Notes: generated by a model from the sequence alone, not told the origin. A DNA stretch of 64,000 nt from Tectiglobus sp965224045 (GCA_965224045.1 CBDCYD010000016.1:744001-808000), one strand, 5' to 3'; counted from the stretch's first letter, positions 7,028 to 17,192 are shown. A program made the numbers and translations.

Positions 7028-9309
7028 CAGTTCCACATCCAAGTCATGCTGCGGAACAGGACGCCAAGGTGATCGGTCAGCGGGCACCAAGGGTTGATGG
7101 TCGCGAGCGGACCACAGGCGGAGCGCGTTATCCGGCCGATCTCAATTTGCCGGGCATGCTGCATGCCAAGATCCTGCGCAGTCGGCACGCGCACGCCGTC
7201 ATTCGTTCGATCGATACGACGCGTGCGGCCGCGTTGCCTGGTGTCCATGCGGTTGTCACGGGGGCTGATTTTCCGGTCCTGCCGGTCGGGGCCACGATCC
7301 CGATGGGTGAGGCCGGCTACGACATGTGGATGGTCGCGCAGATCAATATGGCCAGGGACAAGGTGCATTGGGTCGGCCAACCGGTCGCCGCCGTCGCGGC
7401 AAGCGACCCGATGACGGCGGCCCGTGCCCTCGATCTCATCGAGGTCGACTTCGAGGTTCATCGCGCGGTGGTCGATATCAATGCCGCAATGGGCAGCGGG
7501 GCACCGGTGCTGCACGATCATGTCGTGACTACGGGCCTGGAGCCGCCTGCCCGGCAGCCGTCGAACGTGTGTTCGCGGACGCTGATAACGCACGGTGACG
7601 CGCAGAACGCGCTCGCCGGTGCGGCCATGACTGCAGCCATCGAGGTGACGGTCGACACGGCCCATCAAGGCTACCTCGAGCCCCAGGCGATGGTCGTCGA
7701 TGTTGACAGCAACGGGTTTGTGACCGTGTGGGCGTCAACGCAGGGCCAGCACACGACCGAGCTGATGATTGCGCGAAATCTCGGCATCGCGCAGTCAAAG
7801 ATCCGCGTCATCCCGATGGAGATCGGCGGCGGCTTCGGCGGCAAGATCTCAACCCACGGCGAACCGATTGCGGCAAAGCTTTCCGAAATGGCCCGGCGGC
7901 CGGTGAAGCTGGTTCTGACCCGCGAAGAGATCCTCCAGGGTGGCACAGGACCAACCGCCGGAATGCGCGTTGCCATGGATGTCGGTGCCGATTCCGACGG
8001 CAAGCTTGTTGCTCTCAAGGGCATGTTTCATGTCGATGCCGGTGGACTGCCGGGCCTTAGTCCGTCTCTCTTCATGCAGGCCGGTGCCGCGCTTTACCAG
8101 TGTGAAAACATCCATCTCGAAGGCTACGATGTCGTCACCAATAAACCGCGTACGGAGGCCTATCGCGGTCCGGGTGGCATTCAGGCCTACTACGGCGTCG
8201 AGCAGGCGATGGACATGCTGGCGCAGGCGCTCGACATGGACCCGGTCGCGTTTCGCCAGCGCAACGCCGCGGTAACCGGCAGTCGAATGCCGATCGGGAC
8301 GCCGTTTCCATCCATCGGATTGACGACGATCCTTGAGCAGGTCGCTGCCCACCCGTGTTGGACGGAACCGCTCGGCAGGGGCGCTCTGCCACGCGGGCGT
8401 GGTTTTGCGCTCGGCTACTGGCGCGGCACGTCGATGACGTCGGCCTGTCACGTGACGATTGCCGGTGACGGGCGGCCGATGGTGACGCTCGGTGCCGTCG
8501 ATCTTTCCGGTACGCGAACCACGATGGCGCAGGTCGCAGCTGAGCAGTTCGGCATGGAGATTGACGACATCTTCGTGCAAATGGGCGACTCCAAATCCGT
8601 CGGCTACAGCGATGGTGCCGCCGGTAGCCGGGTGGCGCGGACGATGACGGCAGCACTCGTCGAGGCGTGTGACGATGCCTTGGCGCAACTGCGTGATCGT
8701 GCGGCGGAAGCGCTGCAGGCAGCGCCCGGAGACCTGACGTATGAGCGCGGCGTGTTTCGCAGTACCACCGGCGGGGCATCGATTTCACTCGCCGATATCA
8801 TGAACGCGACGTTGACCCATGGCGCGGTGGTCGGGCGGGGGACTTCCGTCAAACTGCCGCTCGGTGTCGAGATTGGTGCACACGTTTGCGATGTCGAAGT
8901 CGACCCTGGAACCGGTCTCGTTTCCGTATTGCGGTATACGGCATTCCAAGATGTCGGCCGTGCGCTCAATCCGACGGCGGTGGAAGGACAGATGCAGGGT
9001 AGCGTCGTGCAAGGGCTCGGCTGGGCTCTTATGGAGCATATCGACTACGACGAGGACGGCCACGCACGCAACGCCAGTCTGCTCGACTACCGCATGCCGA
9101 CGGCGCTGGATGTGCCGCCGATCGATTGCGTGATCATCGAAACGCCGGTTCCCGACGTACCTTATGGCGTGCGCGGTGTTGGCGAGGTGCCGATCGTGCC
9201 GGTTGGCGCGTGTATTGCCAACGCGATTGCACGGGCCGTCGGGGTGCGCATCACGTCGATGCCGATGACACCGGAGCGGGTGCTGGCGGCGGTACGCCGG
9301 AAAGGTTAA
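7024..9309 (+). CDS. Molybdenum hydroxylase large (Mo-cofactor) subunit, CoxL/XdhB family
   Basis: Catalytic subunit of 761 residues binding molybdopterin (cytosine dinucleotide in most three-subunit members). Visible are GGGFGGKIS (cofactor loop), AYRGPGG around residues 379-385 and the late GVGEVPIVP, whose Glu721 corresponds to the catalytic base. The active-site loop is not AYRCSFR, so this is not a form I CO dehydrogenase. Members with AYRG-type loops hydroxylate aldehydes, aromatic acyl-CoAs or N-heterocycles. No CoxD/E/F-type maturation genes follow. An RND efflux pair and a dioxygenase lie downstream, which makes an aromatic or heterocyclic substrate plausible but unproven. Confidence 0.9.
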   Translation: MTVPHPSHAAEQDAKVIGQRAPRVDGRERTTGGARYPADLNLPGMLHAKILRSRHAHAVIRSIDTTRAAALPGVHAVVTGADFPVLPVGATIPMGEAGYDMWMVAQINMARDKVHWVGQPVAAVAASDPMTAARALDLIEVDFEVHRAVVDINAAMGSGAPVLHDHVVTTGLEPPARQPSNVCSRTLITHGDAQNALAGAAMTAAIEVTVDTAHQGYLEPQAMVVDVDSNGFVTVWASTQGQHTTELMIARNLGIAQSKIRVIPMEIGGGFGGKISTHGEPIAAKLSEMARRPVKLVLTREEILQGGTGPTAGMRVAMDVGADSDGKLVALKGMFHVDAGGLPGLSPSLFMQAGAALYQCENIHLEGYDVVTNKPRTEAYRGPGGIQAYYGVEQAMDMLAQALDMDPVAFRQRNAAVTGSRMPIGTPFPSIGLTTILEQVAAHPCWTEPLGRGALPRGRGFALGYWRGTSMTSACHVTIAGDGRPMVTLGAVDLSGTRTTMAQVAAEQFGMEIDDIFVQMGDSKSVGYSDGAAGSRVARTMTAALVEACDDALAQLRDRAAEALQAAPGDLTYERGVFRSTTGGASISLADIMNATLTHGAVVGRGTSVKLPLGVEIGAHVCDVEVDPGTGLVSVLRYTAFQDVGRALNPTAVEGQMQGSVVQGLGWALMEHIDYDEDGHARNASLLDYRMPTALDVPPIDCVIIETPVPDVPYGVRGVGEVPIVPVGACIANAIARAVGVRITSMPMTPERVLAAVRRKG

Positions 9310-9505
9310 CCCTGTGCGGCCCGGCGATTGCCGCAACGCAACAAAATGTTGTTCGACAGCGGCGTGGAACGACCGTAGGACTATCGTGGGCTTCGCCGGG
9401 GTTGGCACTTCATGCTTCGGAAATGGCAAAATTTTTGACCCTGGCAGGTCTGCCATATGACAGGACCGCGGCGATGGAGCACCGCGCAGAGGTGAGTTTC
9501 GGGCT

Positions 9506-10639
9506 ATGCTTCGAATACAATTATTGACCCTGATGATCATTGCGGGTCTGGCCTCGATACCGGCTGTGCTTCATGCCCAGGGCCGTCCGGCCGGTGTTCT
9601 CGTCGACGTCGTCGATGAGCGGGACATCCGCGATACGCAAGCCGTCATCGGGCAACTCGTCGCGACCCGCAGGGCTGCGGTCGCCACGCGCATTGCAGGT
9701 GTGGTCGAGACGGTGAGCTTCAATGTCGGGGACAGGGTTCGCAAGGGCCAGGTTCTGGTGGCGCTCGACAAGAGCCGGATCGCGATCGAAAAGCGTGCGG
9801 CACAGGCGTCGGTTGGTGTGGCGGAGGCTGGCATCAATGTCGCCGATGCCAAACTCAAGCTGGCAGAACAAGCTTTCCGGAGACAGGCGGCATTGCGCAA
9901 TTCAACGGCATTTTCGCGAAGCCGTTACGATGACCTCAAGCAGACAGCCGAACAGTCGCGCAGCGAACGGGCGCAGGCCCAGGCGCAACTGCAAACGGCC
10001 CGTTCCAGCCTCGACCGGGCCGATTACGAGTTGCAACATTCGGTGATCAAGGCGCCGTTCGATGGCATCATTATCGAACGTCTGGCACAGCCTGGACAGT
10101 ACATGACGCCGGGCGGGGCGGTGGCAACGCTGCTCGATATCGCCAATCTGGAGGTCGAGGCAGACGTTCCCAGCAATATCGCAAATGGCTTGGACACCGG
10201 GATGCGGGTCATGGCGGTCTTCGATGGCGGCACGCGAAAAGAGGTGGAGGTCCGCACGACGATACCGGTGCAAAACCTCTCGACACGAACGCGGCCGGTT
10301 CGATTTTCGGCACGTCTCGGTGATCTTCAGACTGCCCACGTCGCGATTGGAAGTACCGTCTCGCTCCGCCTCCCGGTGAGCGCGCCGCGCAAAGTGCTCT
10401 CGGTACCGAAGGATGCACTGCTGCAGGGGCGCGGCGGCTGGATGGTCTACGTTGTCGAGGACAAGAAGGCGCAAGCAAGACCGGTCAAACTCGGTCAGCC
10501 GGTCGGTGACCGTATCGAGATTACGTCAGGTTTGAAGGCCGGTGAGGTGGTTGTCGTACGTGGCAACGAGCGGCTGCGGCCGGGACAGCCGGTGGTGCCG
10601 CGGCAGTTGAAAAGCAATGGCACCAAGACGCAAGGCTAG
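9506..10639 (+). CDS. RND efflux periplasmic adaptor (HlyD/MFP family)
   Basis: A 377-residue membrane-fusion protein that links the inner-membrane RND pump to an outer-membrane channel. An N-terminal signal sequence (about residues 1-25, ending near VLHAQG) is followed by the lipoyl half-motif VVETVSFNVGDRVRKGQVL, a coiled-coil hairpin rich in Ala, Gln and Arg (about 85-165), the second lipoyl half SVIKAPFDGIIIERLAQPG and beta-barrel domains. There is no lipobox Cys. It is followed after 14 bases by the pump gene. No TolC-type channel gene is present, so the pump must borrow one from elsewhere. Confidence 0.92.
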   Translation: MLRIQLLTLMIIAGLASIPAVLHAQGRPAGVLVDVVDERDIRDTQAVIGQLVATRRAAVATRIAGVVETVSFNVGDRVRKGQVLVALDKSRIAIEKRAAQASVGVAEAGINVADAKLKLAEQAFRRQAALRNSTAFSRSRYDDLKQTAEQSRSERAQAQAQLQTARSSLDRADYELQHSVIKAPFDGIIIERLAQPGQYMTPGGAVATLLDIANLEVEADVPSNIANGLDTGMRVMAVFDGGTRKEVEVRTTIPVQNLSTRTRPVRFSARLGDLQTAHVAIGSTVSLRLPVSAPRKVLSVPKDALLQGRGGWMVYVVEDKKAQARPVKLGQPVGDRIEITSGLKAGEVVVVRGNERLRPGQPVVPRQLKSNGTKTQG

Positions 10640-10653
10640 CTTGGTTTAGGCAG

Positions 10654-13600
10654 ATGGACCCGATCAAACTCGCGATTGAACGGCCGGTTGCAGTCGTCGC
10701 TGCCGTCATGATGGCGGTCCTGTTCGGCGTACTGGCGCTCACGCGTATTCCGATCCAGCTCATTCCCGACGTGCGCAAGCCGGTGATCGAGGTCGAGACG
10801 ATTTGGGGCGGGGCGGCACCGGCCGAGATCGAACGCGAGGTTGTCAACCGCCAGGAGGAAGAACTCAAGGGCCTCGAAGGTCTGGAGACGATGATCTCCA
10901 ACTCGCAGACCGGGCGGGCCCGGATCACGCTCGAATTTGCGATCGGCACGAACATGGACCGGGCCCTGCTGCTGGTGTCGAACCGCCTCGATCGTGTGAC
11001 CGGCTATCCCGACGAGGCGAACGAGCCAACACTGCGGACATCCGGGTCGGATGACAATCCGATTGCTTGGATCATTCTCAAGCGCGGTGCCGGCAAAACG
11101 ACCGAGATTTCGCATCTCGGGCCGTTTGCAAACGACGTCATCAAGGAGCGCATCGAGCGAGTTGACGGCGTTGCGACCGTAAACGTCTACGGTGGGGTTG
11201 ACCGCGAACTGCAGGTGTTGGTCGATCCTGAGCGGCTCGCCAAGTTTCGCCTTACGGTTCCCGAGGTATTGGCCAAGCTCAGGCGCGAGAGTGTTTCGGT
11301 CTCGGCCGGCAATATCGATGAAGGCAAGCGCCGATACGTGGTCCGGGTCGAGGGCGAACTGGACACGATAGAGGCCGTACGCAACGTGGTGTTGCGAAGC
11401 GGTGCAGCGGCAGAATTGGGCCAGTCCCCGAATACATCCGGCACGGGGCAGAGCGGCGCGCTCGACGGCCAGGCGCGGATGGGCCGGGTCTATGTGCGTG
11501 ATGTCGCTGATGTTCGCTTCGGATTCAAGGAGCCGGCGGCGCGGATCCGTCACAAGGGTGAGCCTGCGATCGCGATCAACGCCGTTCGTGAGACCGGTGC
11601 CAACGTGATTTCGACCATGAGTGGTATTAAGCGCGCGCTGAAGGAATTGCAGGACGGGCCACTGGCGCGAGAAAACCTGACATTGACGCAGGTCTACGAT
11701 GAGACGGTCTACATTGATGGCGCGATCGATCTGGTCATTCAGAATATCTGGATCGGCGGGTTGCTGGCGGCCGCCGTGCTGCTGCTTTTCCTGCGTTCAC
11801 CGCGCGCCACGTTGGTTGTGTCGCTGGCCATTCCGGTGTCGATCGTGGCGTCCTTCGTTGCCATGTCTGCGCTGGGCCGGACGCTGAACGTCATATCGCT
11901 CGCGGGAATAGCATTCGCGGTCGGCATGGTGGTGGATGCCGCGATTGTGGTCTTGGAAAACATCTACCGTCTGCGCCAGCAGGGGCTCGGTGCGCGAGAG
12001 GCCGCGTACCAAGGGGCAAACCAGGTTTGGGGGGCCATCCTGGTCTCGGCATTGACGACCGTCATGGTGTTCATTCCGATCCTGGTGATGGAGCTTGAGG
12101 CGGGTCAATTGTTCCGGGACATCGCGGTTGCAATTTCGGTTTCGGTGATGCTGTCGCTGATCGTGGCTGTCACGGTGGTACCGGCGCTGTCCAGTCGTCT
12201 GCTGGGGCCGAAGCAGGCGCGACTGAGCGTTTTGCCTGTGCCGGGTGTCGACCACTTCGGGCGCGCGTTCTCCTGGCTCGTGCGCACATATGCGCGCCTG
12301 ACGGTTGCCAGCCGTGCGATTGGGATCATCTGTGTCGCGGCGATCACCGGCTTCGCGATTTGGGGGGCGGCGACGTTCCTGCCCAAGCTCGAATATCTGC
12401 CGGATGGCAATCGCAACCTGGTTTTTGGCATCATCCTGCCGCCCCCGGGATATAATCTACCGACGACGACCAAGATTGCGGAGCGCATCGAGAACGTCGC
12501 GCGTCCGCTGTGGCAAATGGACGAGACGGGAGATCGGACAAAACCTCCGGCGATGAACCATTTCTTCTTTGTCTCCTTCCGCGGGATGACGTTTCTTGGC
12601 GGCTCGTCAAAGGATCCCCGCCGGGTGCGCGAACTCATTCCAGTGCTGTCGCGCCCGATCTTTTCGGAGCCGGGAACGTTTGGCTTTCTCAATCAGCGTT
12701 CATTGTTCGGGCGCGGTATTGGCGGCGGGCGCGCGATCGAGCTTAACGTGTCTGGTGATCGGCTGGAGGATATTCTCGGCGTAGCACTGCGGTTGACGGG
12801 CAATATCGCACGGCATCTGCCGCGCGGGCAGGGCAACCAGTTTCGCCCGCAGCCGGGGCTCGAGCTTGGTGCGCCAGAGTTGCGTGCCATTCCGGACCGG
12901 GTGCGTCTTGCTGATGCGGGCGTGGATGCCCAGACGCTGGCGGTATCGCTCGATGCCTACAATGACGGTGTAAGGGTGAAAGAGATCACCATCGGGACCG
13001 ACCGCATCGATCTTATGATCAAGGGGAAGGCGGCATTCGATGACAACCGGCGTACGCAAGATATCGGTGCCTATCCGGTGGTTGCACCAAACGGGCGTAT
13101 TATTCCGATCTCGGCACTGGCGGATGTCAAGCTGACGGCCGGCCCGGTCTCGATCCGCCACCGCGAGCGCTTGCGCACGATCACGCTGGAGGTTCGGCCC
13201 GCAGCGACCCTGCCGCTCGAGACGGCGCTCGACATCATGCGCACGAAAGTGATGGCGCCGGTGGTGAGCGAAGGTGTGCCGGATGGCGTGCGTATGAACC
13301 TTACGGGTGCAGCAGACCAGCTAACGAAGACCTGGAACGCGCTCAAGATCAATCTTCTCTTGGCGCTGGTCATCGTGTTCCTGGTGATGGCGGTGCTGTT
13401 TGAGAGTTTCGTCCTGCCGCTCGTCATTCTGATTTCAGTGCCGGTTGCCGGTGCGGGCGGCGTTGCGGGACTGGCGCTGCTCAATCTTTACCAGCCACAG
13501 CAACTCGATATGCTGACCCTCCTCGGCTTTGTGATCTTGATCGGTATCGTGGTCAACAATGCGATCCTATTGGTGCATCAGGCGCAGCACCACCTCAAAG

Positions 13601-13875
13601 CCGATGGCATGAGCGTCAATGACGCGATTCTGGAATCGACGCGCAACCGGATCCGACCAATTTTCATGAGTACGTTGACCAGTGTGTTCGGTATGATGCC
13701 GCTGGTGGTTTTTCCCGGTGCCGGTTCGGAGCTCTATCGCGGACTCGGGTCGGTTGTTGTCGGTGGATTGTCGCTGTCTGCCATTCTGACTCTGCTTCTC
13801 GTTCCCCCGTTGCTCAGATTGACGCTTTCGGTACCGAAACCAGAAACCGAGGTTGCCACGGCGCCGGCCGAGTAG
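10654..13875 (+). CDS. RND efflux permease (AcrB/HAE-like)
   Basis: Inner-membrane pump of 1073 residues, full length for the family, with TM1 at the N-terminus (AIERPVAVVAAVMMAVLFG), a first large periplasmic loop, TM2-6, a second loop and TM7-12. The TM4 proton-relay region reads GMVVDAAIVVLENI: Asp428 is kept, but the second Asp of AcrB is Ala. VDAA also occurs in metal-type (HME) pumps, yet the overall sequence looks closer to multidrug-type permeases, so the substrate is open. It forms an operon with the adaptor just upstream; the dioxygenase gene follows after 37 bases. Confidence 0.9.
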   Translation: MDPIKLAIERPVAVVAAVMMAVLFGVLALTRIPIQLIPDVRKPVIEVETIWGGAAPAEIEREVVNRQEEELKGLEGLETMISNSQTGRARITLEFAIGTNMDRALLLVSNRLDRVTGYPDEANEPTLRTSGSDDNPIAWIILKRGAGKTTEISHLGPFANDVIKERIERVDGVATVNVYGGVDRELQVLVDPERLAKFRLTVPEVLAKLRRESVSVSAGNIDEGKRRYVVRVEGELDTIEAVRNVVLRSGAAAELGQSPNTSGTGQSGALDGQARMGRVYVRDVADVRFGFKEPAARIRHKGEPAIAINAVRETGANVISTMSGIKRALKELQDGPLARENLTLTQVYDETVYIDGAIDLVIQNIWIGGLLAAAVLLLFLRSPRATLVVSLAIPVSIVASFVAMSALGRTLNVISLAGIAFAVGMVVDAAIVVLENIYRLRQQGLGAREAAYQGANQVWGAILVSALTTVMVFIPILVMELEAGQLFRDIAVAISVSVMLSLIVAVTVVPALSSRLLGPKQARLSVLPVPGVDHFGRAFSWLVRTYARLTVASRAIGIICVAAITGFAIWGAATFLPKLEYLPDGNRNLVFGIILPPPGYNLPTTTKIAERIENVARPLWQMDETGDRTKPPAMNHFFFVSFRGMTFLGGSSKDPRRVRELIPVLSRPIFSEPGTFGFLNQRSLFGRGIGGGRAIELNVSGDRLEDILGVALRLTGNIARHLPRGQGNQFRPQPGLELGAPELRAIPDRVRLADAGVDAQTLAVSLDAYNDGVRVKEITIGTDRIDLMIKGKAAFDDNRRTQDIGAYPVVAPNGRIIPISALADVKLTAGPVSIRHRERLRTITLEVRPAATLPLETALDIMRTKVMAPVVSEGVPDGVRMNLTGAADQLTKTWNALKINLLLALVIVFLVMAVLFESFVLPLVILISVPVAGAGGVAGLALLNLYQPQQLDMLTLLGFVILIGIVVNNAILLVHQAQHHLKADGMSVNDAILESTRNRIRPIFMSTLTSVFGMMPLVVFPGAGSELYRGLGSVVVGGLSLSAILTLLLVPPLLRLTLSVPKPETEVATAPAE

Positions 13876-13912
13876 ATGGCGTCGGCAACAACCGGGCAGG
13901 ACGGATCGTTCG

Positions 13913-14593
13913 ATGCGCAAGACTAACCGCAGTATCACGCGGACGGACCAGGGCCGGCGCCTTGTCGTTACAGGCGGCATTGCCGCGCTGGTCGGCGTGC
14001 CGCTCGCTCCTGTCGCTGCGCTTGCCCGTGATCGCTTGATTGCGACGCCGCGTCAAAACCGGGGGCCGTTCTATCCGGAGACATGGACGGGCGATATCGA
14101 CAACGATCTGGTTGTCTTGACCGGAGAGGAGGTCAGGGCCGTCGGGCGTGTTCTGCATATCCAGGGACTCGTGATGGACGTATACGGCCGGCCGCTGCCG
14201 CAGACCAAGGTTGAAATCTGGCAGGCAGATGCGCGTGGCGTTTATCGCCATGCCAGGGACAACGTGGGTGGCCGACGCGGTGATCCGTGGTTCCAGGGGC
14301 GTGGACGGGTGCGGACCGGGCCCGACGGCAGTTATTCGTTCCGCACGATCCGGCCGGCGCCTTATCCGGGGCGGACGCCGCACATCCATTTTCGGATTGC
14401 TGCGCCGAAACGGCGTCGGCTGATTACGCAGATGTACTTTGCAGACGAGCCCGGCAATGTTCGAGACCCCCTGCTGAACGCTATCCGTGACCCGGCCCGG
14501 CGCGCACGACTTGTCGTCAAACCGGAACATTACGACCATGTCGAGCCCGGTGCCGAACGCGTCCATTTCGACGTCGTGATCATCGGGCAGTAG
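13913..14593 (+). CDS. Intradiol ring-cleavage dioxygenase-like protein with Tat-type signal
   Basis: A 226-residue protein of the protocatechuate 3,4-dioxygenase family. The chosen ATG (13913) gives an N-terminus with RRLVVTGGIAALVGVPLAPV, a plausible twin-arginine signal, so it is probably exported folded. The core shows NRGPFYPE, QGLVMDVYGRPLPQTKVEIW, GVYRHAR and PYPGRTPHIHFRI. Tyr in GVYRH, Tyr in PYPG and both His of HIHF line up with the four ferric-iron ligands of the family. Exported relatives act on catechols or are of unknown function. Following the RND genes closely suggests co-transcription. The substrate is not predictable. Confidence 0.85.
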   Translation: MRKTNRSITRTDQGRRLVVTGGIAALVGVPLAPVAALARDRLIATPRQNRGPFYPETWTGDIDNDLVVLTGEEVRAVGRVLHIQGLVMDVYGRPLPQTKVEIWQADARGVYRHARDNVGGRRGDPWFQGRGRVRTGPDGSYSFRTIRPAPYPGRTPHIHFRIAAPKRRRLITQMYFADEPGNVRDPLLNAIRDPARRARLVVKPEHYDHVEPGAERVHFDVVIIGQ

Positions 14594-14600
14594 CCGGGGG

Positions 14601-17192
14601 TCAGAGGCCGCGCAGGACGGGAACGGGCTTGGCCGCCAGCACGCGCCAGGTCCCGAACACGCCAAATGCAAGGATTAGGGCGACCGATACGGCGAGCGCG
14701 CCTCCGACGGCAACCCACGAGAACACGAACTGGCCGTCAAGCACATAGGTGACGACGACCCAGGCTGCAAGCGAGCCTGCGGCAAGGGCAACGGCGGCGG
14801 TGACCAGAGCGAGGAGCCCGTACTCTGCAAGATGCGCCGTCAGGAGCTTGCGGCGCGTGGCTCCGATGCATTTCAGAACAACGGCCTGCAGGACACGGCG
14901 GCGCTGGGCTGTCGCCAATGCACCCGCCAGAACCAGCGCGCCGGCGAGCAAGGTGATGCTGGCTGCGACACGTACGGCGATCATCACTTTGCCGAACACT
15001 TCCGCAAAAGCATTGATGGCGTCCCTTACCCGGATCATCGAGACGTTGGGCAAGGCCTTTGCGATGGCCCGTCCGACGGCCGCATCGGTCTTCGGCTCGG
15101 TGTCTCGCGGAAAGCGGATGGTGGCCAGCAGGTTGTGTGGTGCGCCAGCAAGCGTATTGGGTGAGAAAACCATGACGAAGTTTATGGTCAGGCTTTCCCA
15201 TGCGATCTCGCGCAGGCTTGCGATGCGGGCCGTAATGTTGCGCCCGAGAATATTGACGGTGATGGTGTCGCCAATGTTCAATCCGAGTTCTTTGGCGAGA
15301 TCCGCTACGAATGATACCTGCGGTTCACCAGCGTAGCCCTTGTCCCACCATTTGCCGGAAACCAGCTTCGAGCCTTTCGGCAGGGTTTCGGCGTAAGTCA
15401 GGCCGCGGTCACCGCGCAGCACCCAGGCTGCACGCGGATCTATTTTTGCTTGGTCTGCAGGAATCCCGTTGAGGCGGATGATGCGGCCGCGCAGCATCGG
15501 CGCGGACTCGATCGTCGTTCCCGGTGCCAACTGCAAGATGCTGCTTTCGAACGTATCGCGATCCTGTTTGGCGATGTCGACGGCGAAATAGTTGGGGCTT
15601 TCATCCGGCATTCGGCCGCGCAACTCGTCGACCAGCGAGGCATCGACGAGTGCAACGGCGACGAGAAGTGAGAGCCCGGCGCCGAGCGAAAGGACCACCG
15701 ATCGGGTCAATCCGCCAGGCGCGGCAAGCCCGGTCATGGCGAGTGCCAATTCCGGCCGGCGCGGACGTGGCAGGCGTGCTGCCAGGCGGTTTATCGCGAA
15801 ACCAATCGCCCAGAAAAGAAGCAGTATTGCAAGTACGCCGGCGAGAAACCCGAGGGCCAGGCGCGGGGCGCCGGACGCCACCGCGGCGAATGCCACGAGC
15901 ATGGCTGCGACGACCGCGATCAGTGCCAAGATGCGGCGGCTCGGCAAGGTGTCATTGGATGAGACTTCATCGCGGAACAGTGCGGCCGGTCGGATGCGCT
16001 CGGCCTGGCCGAGCGGCCAAAGTACGAACAACAGCGCGACAAGGAAGCCGTAGGCAAGGCCAATGCCAGTGTTCGACCACGTGAAGGATCGGCCAAGTTC
16101 GATCGGCAGTTCGCTGCCATAGGCGGCACTCAGCAGGACCGGCACGGCGCTTCCCAAGGCCAGCCCGATAATTGTGCCGAGCGTCGCGATCAGCATGATC
16201 TGCGTCAGATAGATGCCAAGTACGGTGCCGTTGCTCGCGCCGATGCTCTTGTAGGTCGCGATAACGCGTCGTCGACGGTCGATGAACGTCTGCACGGCGT
16301 TGGCAACGCCGACGCCGCCGATCAGCAGTGCGGCGAGCCCGAGCAAGGTGAGAAACTGGCGCAAGCGGTTAAGGAGACGGGTGATCGTTGGTGACGGGTT
16401 GCGCCGGTCCGTGACGATGAAACCGGTTTCGGCGAACTGTGCCGTGACGGCTGCGCGAAGCCTGGTGACAGCGGCATCAGGATCGGTTTCACCGTCCGGC
16501 GCTGCAATCGCGTAGCGCCAAGTGATGAGCGAGCCGGGCTGGACGAGACCGGTGGCAGCCAACGTCTCGTGCGAGACGAGGACGCGCGGGCCGAAAGCAA
16601 GGCGGGCGCTGATGTGGTCAGGTTCCCGGGCAATGGTGCCGGTGATCGGTATCGTTGCCGTGCCAAGTTTGAAACTGTCGCCCACTTTGAGGTTGAGCCG
16701 GTCCAGTAGGCTTGGCGCCACGACGGCGCCCGCTGTTCCGCGCACCGTCTTGTCAAGCGTTTCTCCACTGGTCAGCTGGAAATCGCCGAGTAGTGGATAC
16801 AGTCCGTCGACGGCCTTGATCTCGACAAGCACCTGTTCGCTGCCGTCCGGTAGCCTGGCCATCGAGCGCATCGTCGAGACTTCGCTGATGCGGCCCAAGT
16901 TGGAGAGCGTCGAACGCTCGGCGTCAGATGCACGTTTGTGGACGCGACGCAGCGTGATGTCCCCACCCAGCAATTCGCGCCCCTGGCGTTCGAAACCGTT
17001 CAGTAGCGCATCGGTGAGAGCGCCGACGCCGGTGATGACGCCAACGCCAAGTGCGATGCATGCAATGAAGATCCCGAAACCGCCAAGCCCTGCGCGCAAC
17101 TCGCGAAGCGCAAACATCAGAATCCTGGATCGCGGAGCCTGGGTATGGCGTGCGAGCGGGCCCGAGAACCGTTCGGTGCGCGTCGTGCTCAT
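14601..17192 (-). CDS. FtsX-family ABC transporter permease (YbbP-like)
   Basis: Inner-membrane permease of 863 residues with the double FtsX architecture: a TM near residues 30-50, a large MacB-like periplasmic region, TM bundles around 260-440 and 460-490, a second periplasmic region and a final three-TM FtsX block. I start at the ATG at 17192, which overlaps the stop of the ATPase gene (ATGA on the minus strand). The pairing with the LolD-like ATPase and a divergent tesA gene matches the ybbAP-tesA neighbourhood of many proteobacteria. The cargo of YbbAP-type transporters is not established and is presumed to be lipid or hydrophobic. Confidence 0.88.
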   Translation of the reverse strand: MSTTRTERFSGPLARHTQAPRSRILMFALRELRAGLGGFGIFIACIALGVGVITGVGALTDALLNGFERQGRELLGGDITLRRVHKRASDAERSTLSNLGRISEVSTMRSMARLPDGSEQVLVEIKAVDGLYPLLGDFQLTSGETLDKTVRGTAGAVVAPSLLDRLNLKVGDSFKLGTATIPITGTIAREPDHISARLAFGPRVLVSHETLAATGLVQPGSLITWRYAIAAPDGETDPDAAVTRLRAAVTAQFAETGFIVTDRRNPSPTITRLLNRLRQFLTLLGLAALLIGGVGVANAVQTFIDRRRRVIATYKSIGASNGTVLGIYLTQIMLIATLGTIIGLALGSAVPVLLSAAYGSELPIELGRSFTWSNTGIGLAYGFLVALLFVLWPLGQAERIRPAALFRDEVSSNDTLPSRRILALIAVVAAMLVAFAAVASGAPRLALGFLAGVLAILLLFWAIGFAINRLAARLPRPRRPELALAMTGLAAPGGLTRSVVLSLGAGLSLLVAVALVDASLVDELRGRMPDESPNYFAVDIAKQDRDTFESSILQLAPGTTIESAPMLRGRIIRLNGIPADQAKIDPRAAWVLRGDRGLTYAETLPKGSKLVSGKWWDKGYAGEPQVSFVADLAKELGLNIGDTITVNILGRNITARIASLREIAWESLTINFVMVFSPNTLAGAPHNLLATIRFPRDTEPKTDAAVGRAIAKALPNVSMIRVRDAINAFAEVFGKVMIAVRVAASITLLAGALVLAGALATAQRRRVLQAVVLKCIGATRRKLLTAHLAEYGLLALVTAAVALAAGSLAAWVVVTYVLDGQFVFSWVAVGGALAVSVALILAFGVFGTWRVLAAKPVPVLRGL

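Noticed and set aside
7024..9309. Form I aerobic CO dehydrogenase
   Set aside because: Gene order is coxMSL, but the large subunit has AYRGPGG instead of AYRCSFR and no maturation genes follow.
9310..9505. Possible small gene between the molybdenum hydroxylase and the RND adaptor
   Set aside because: The only open frame begins inside the large subunit gene and shows no start, ribosome site or similarity.
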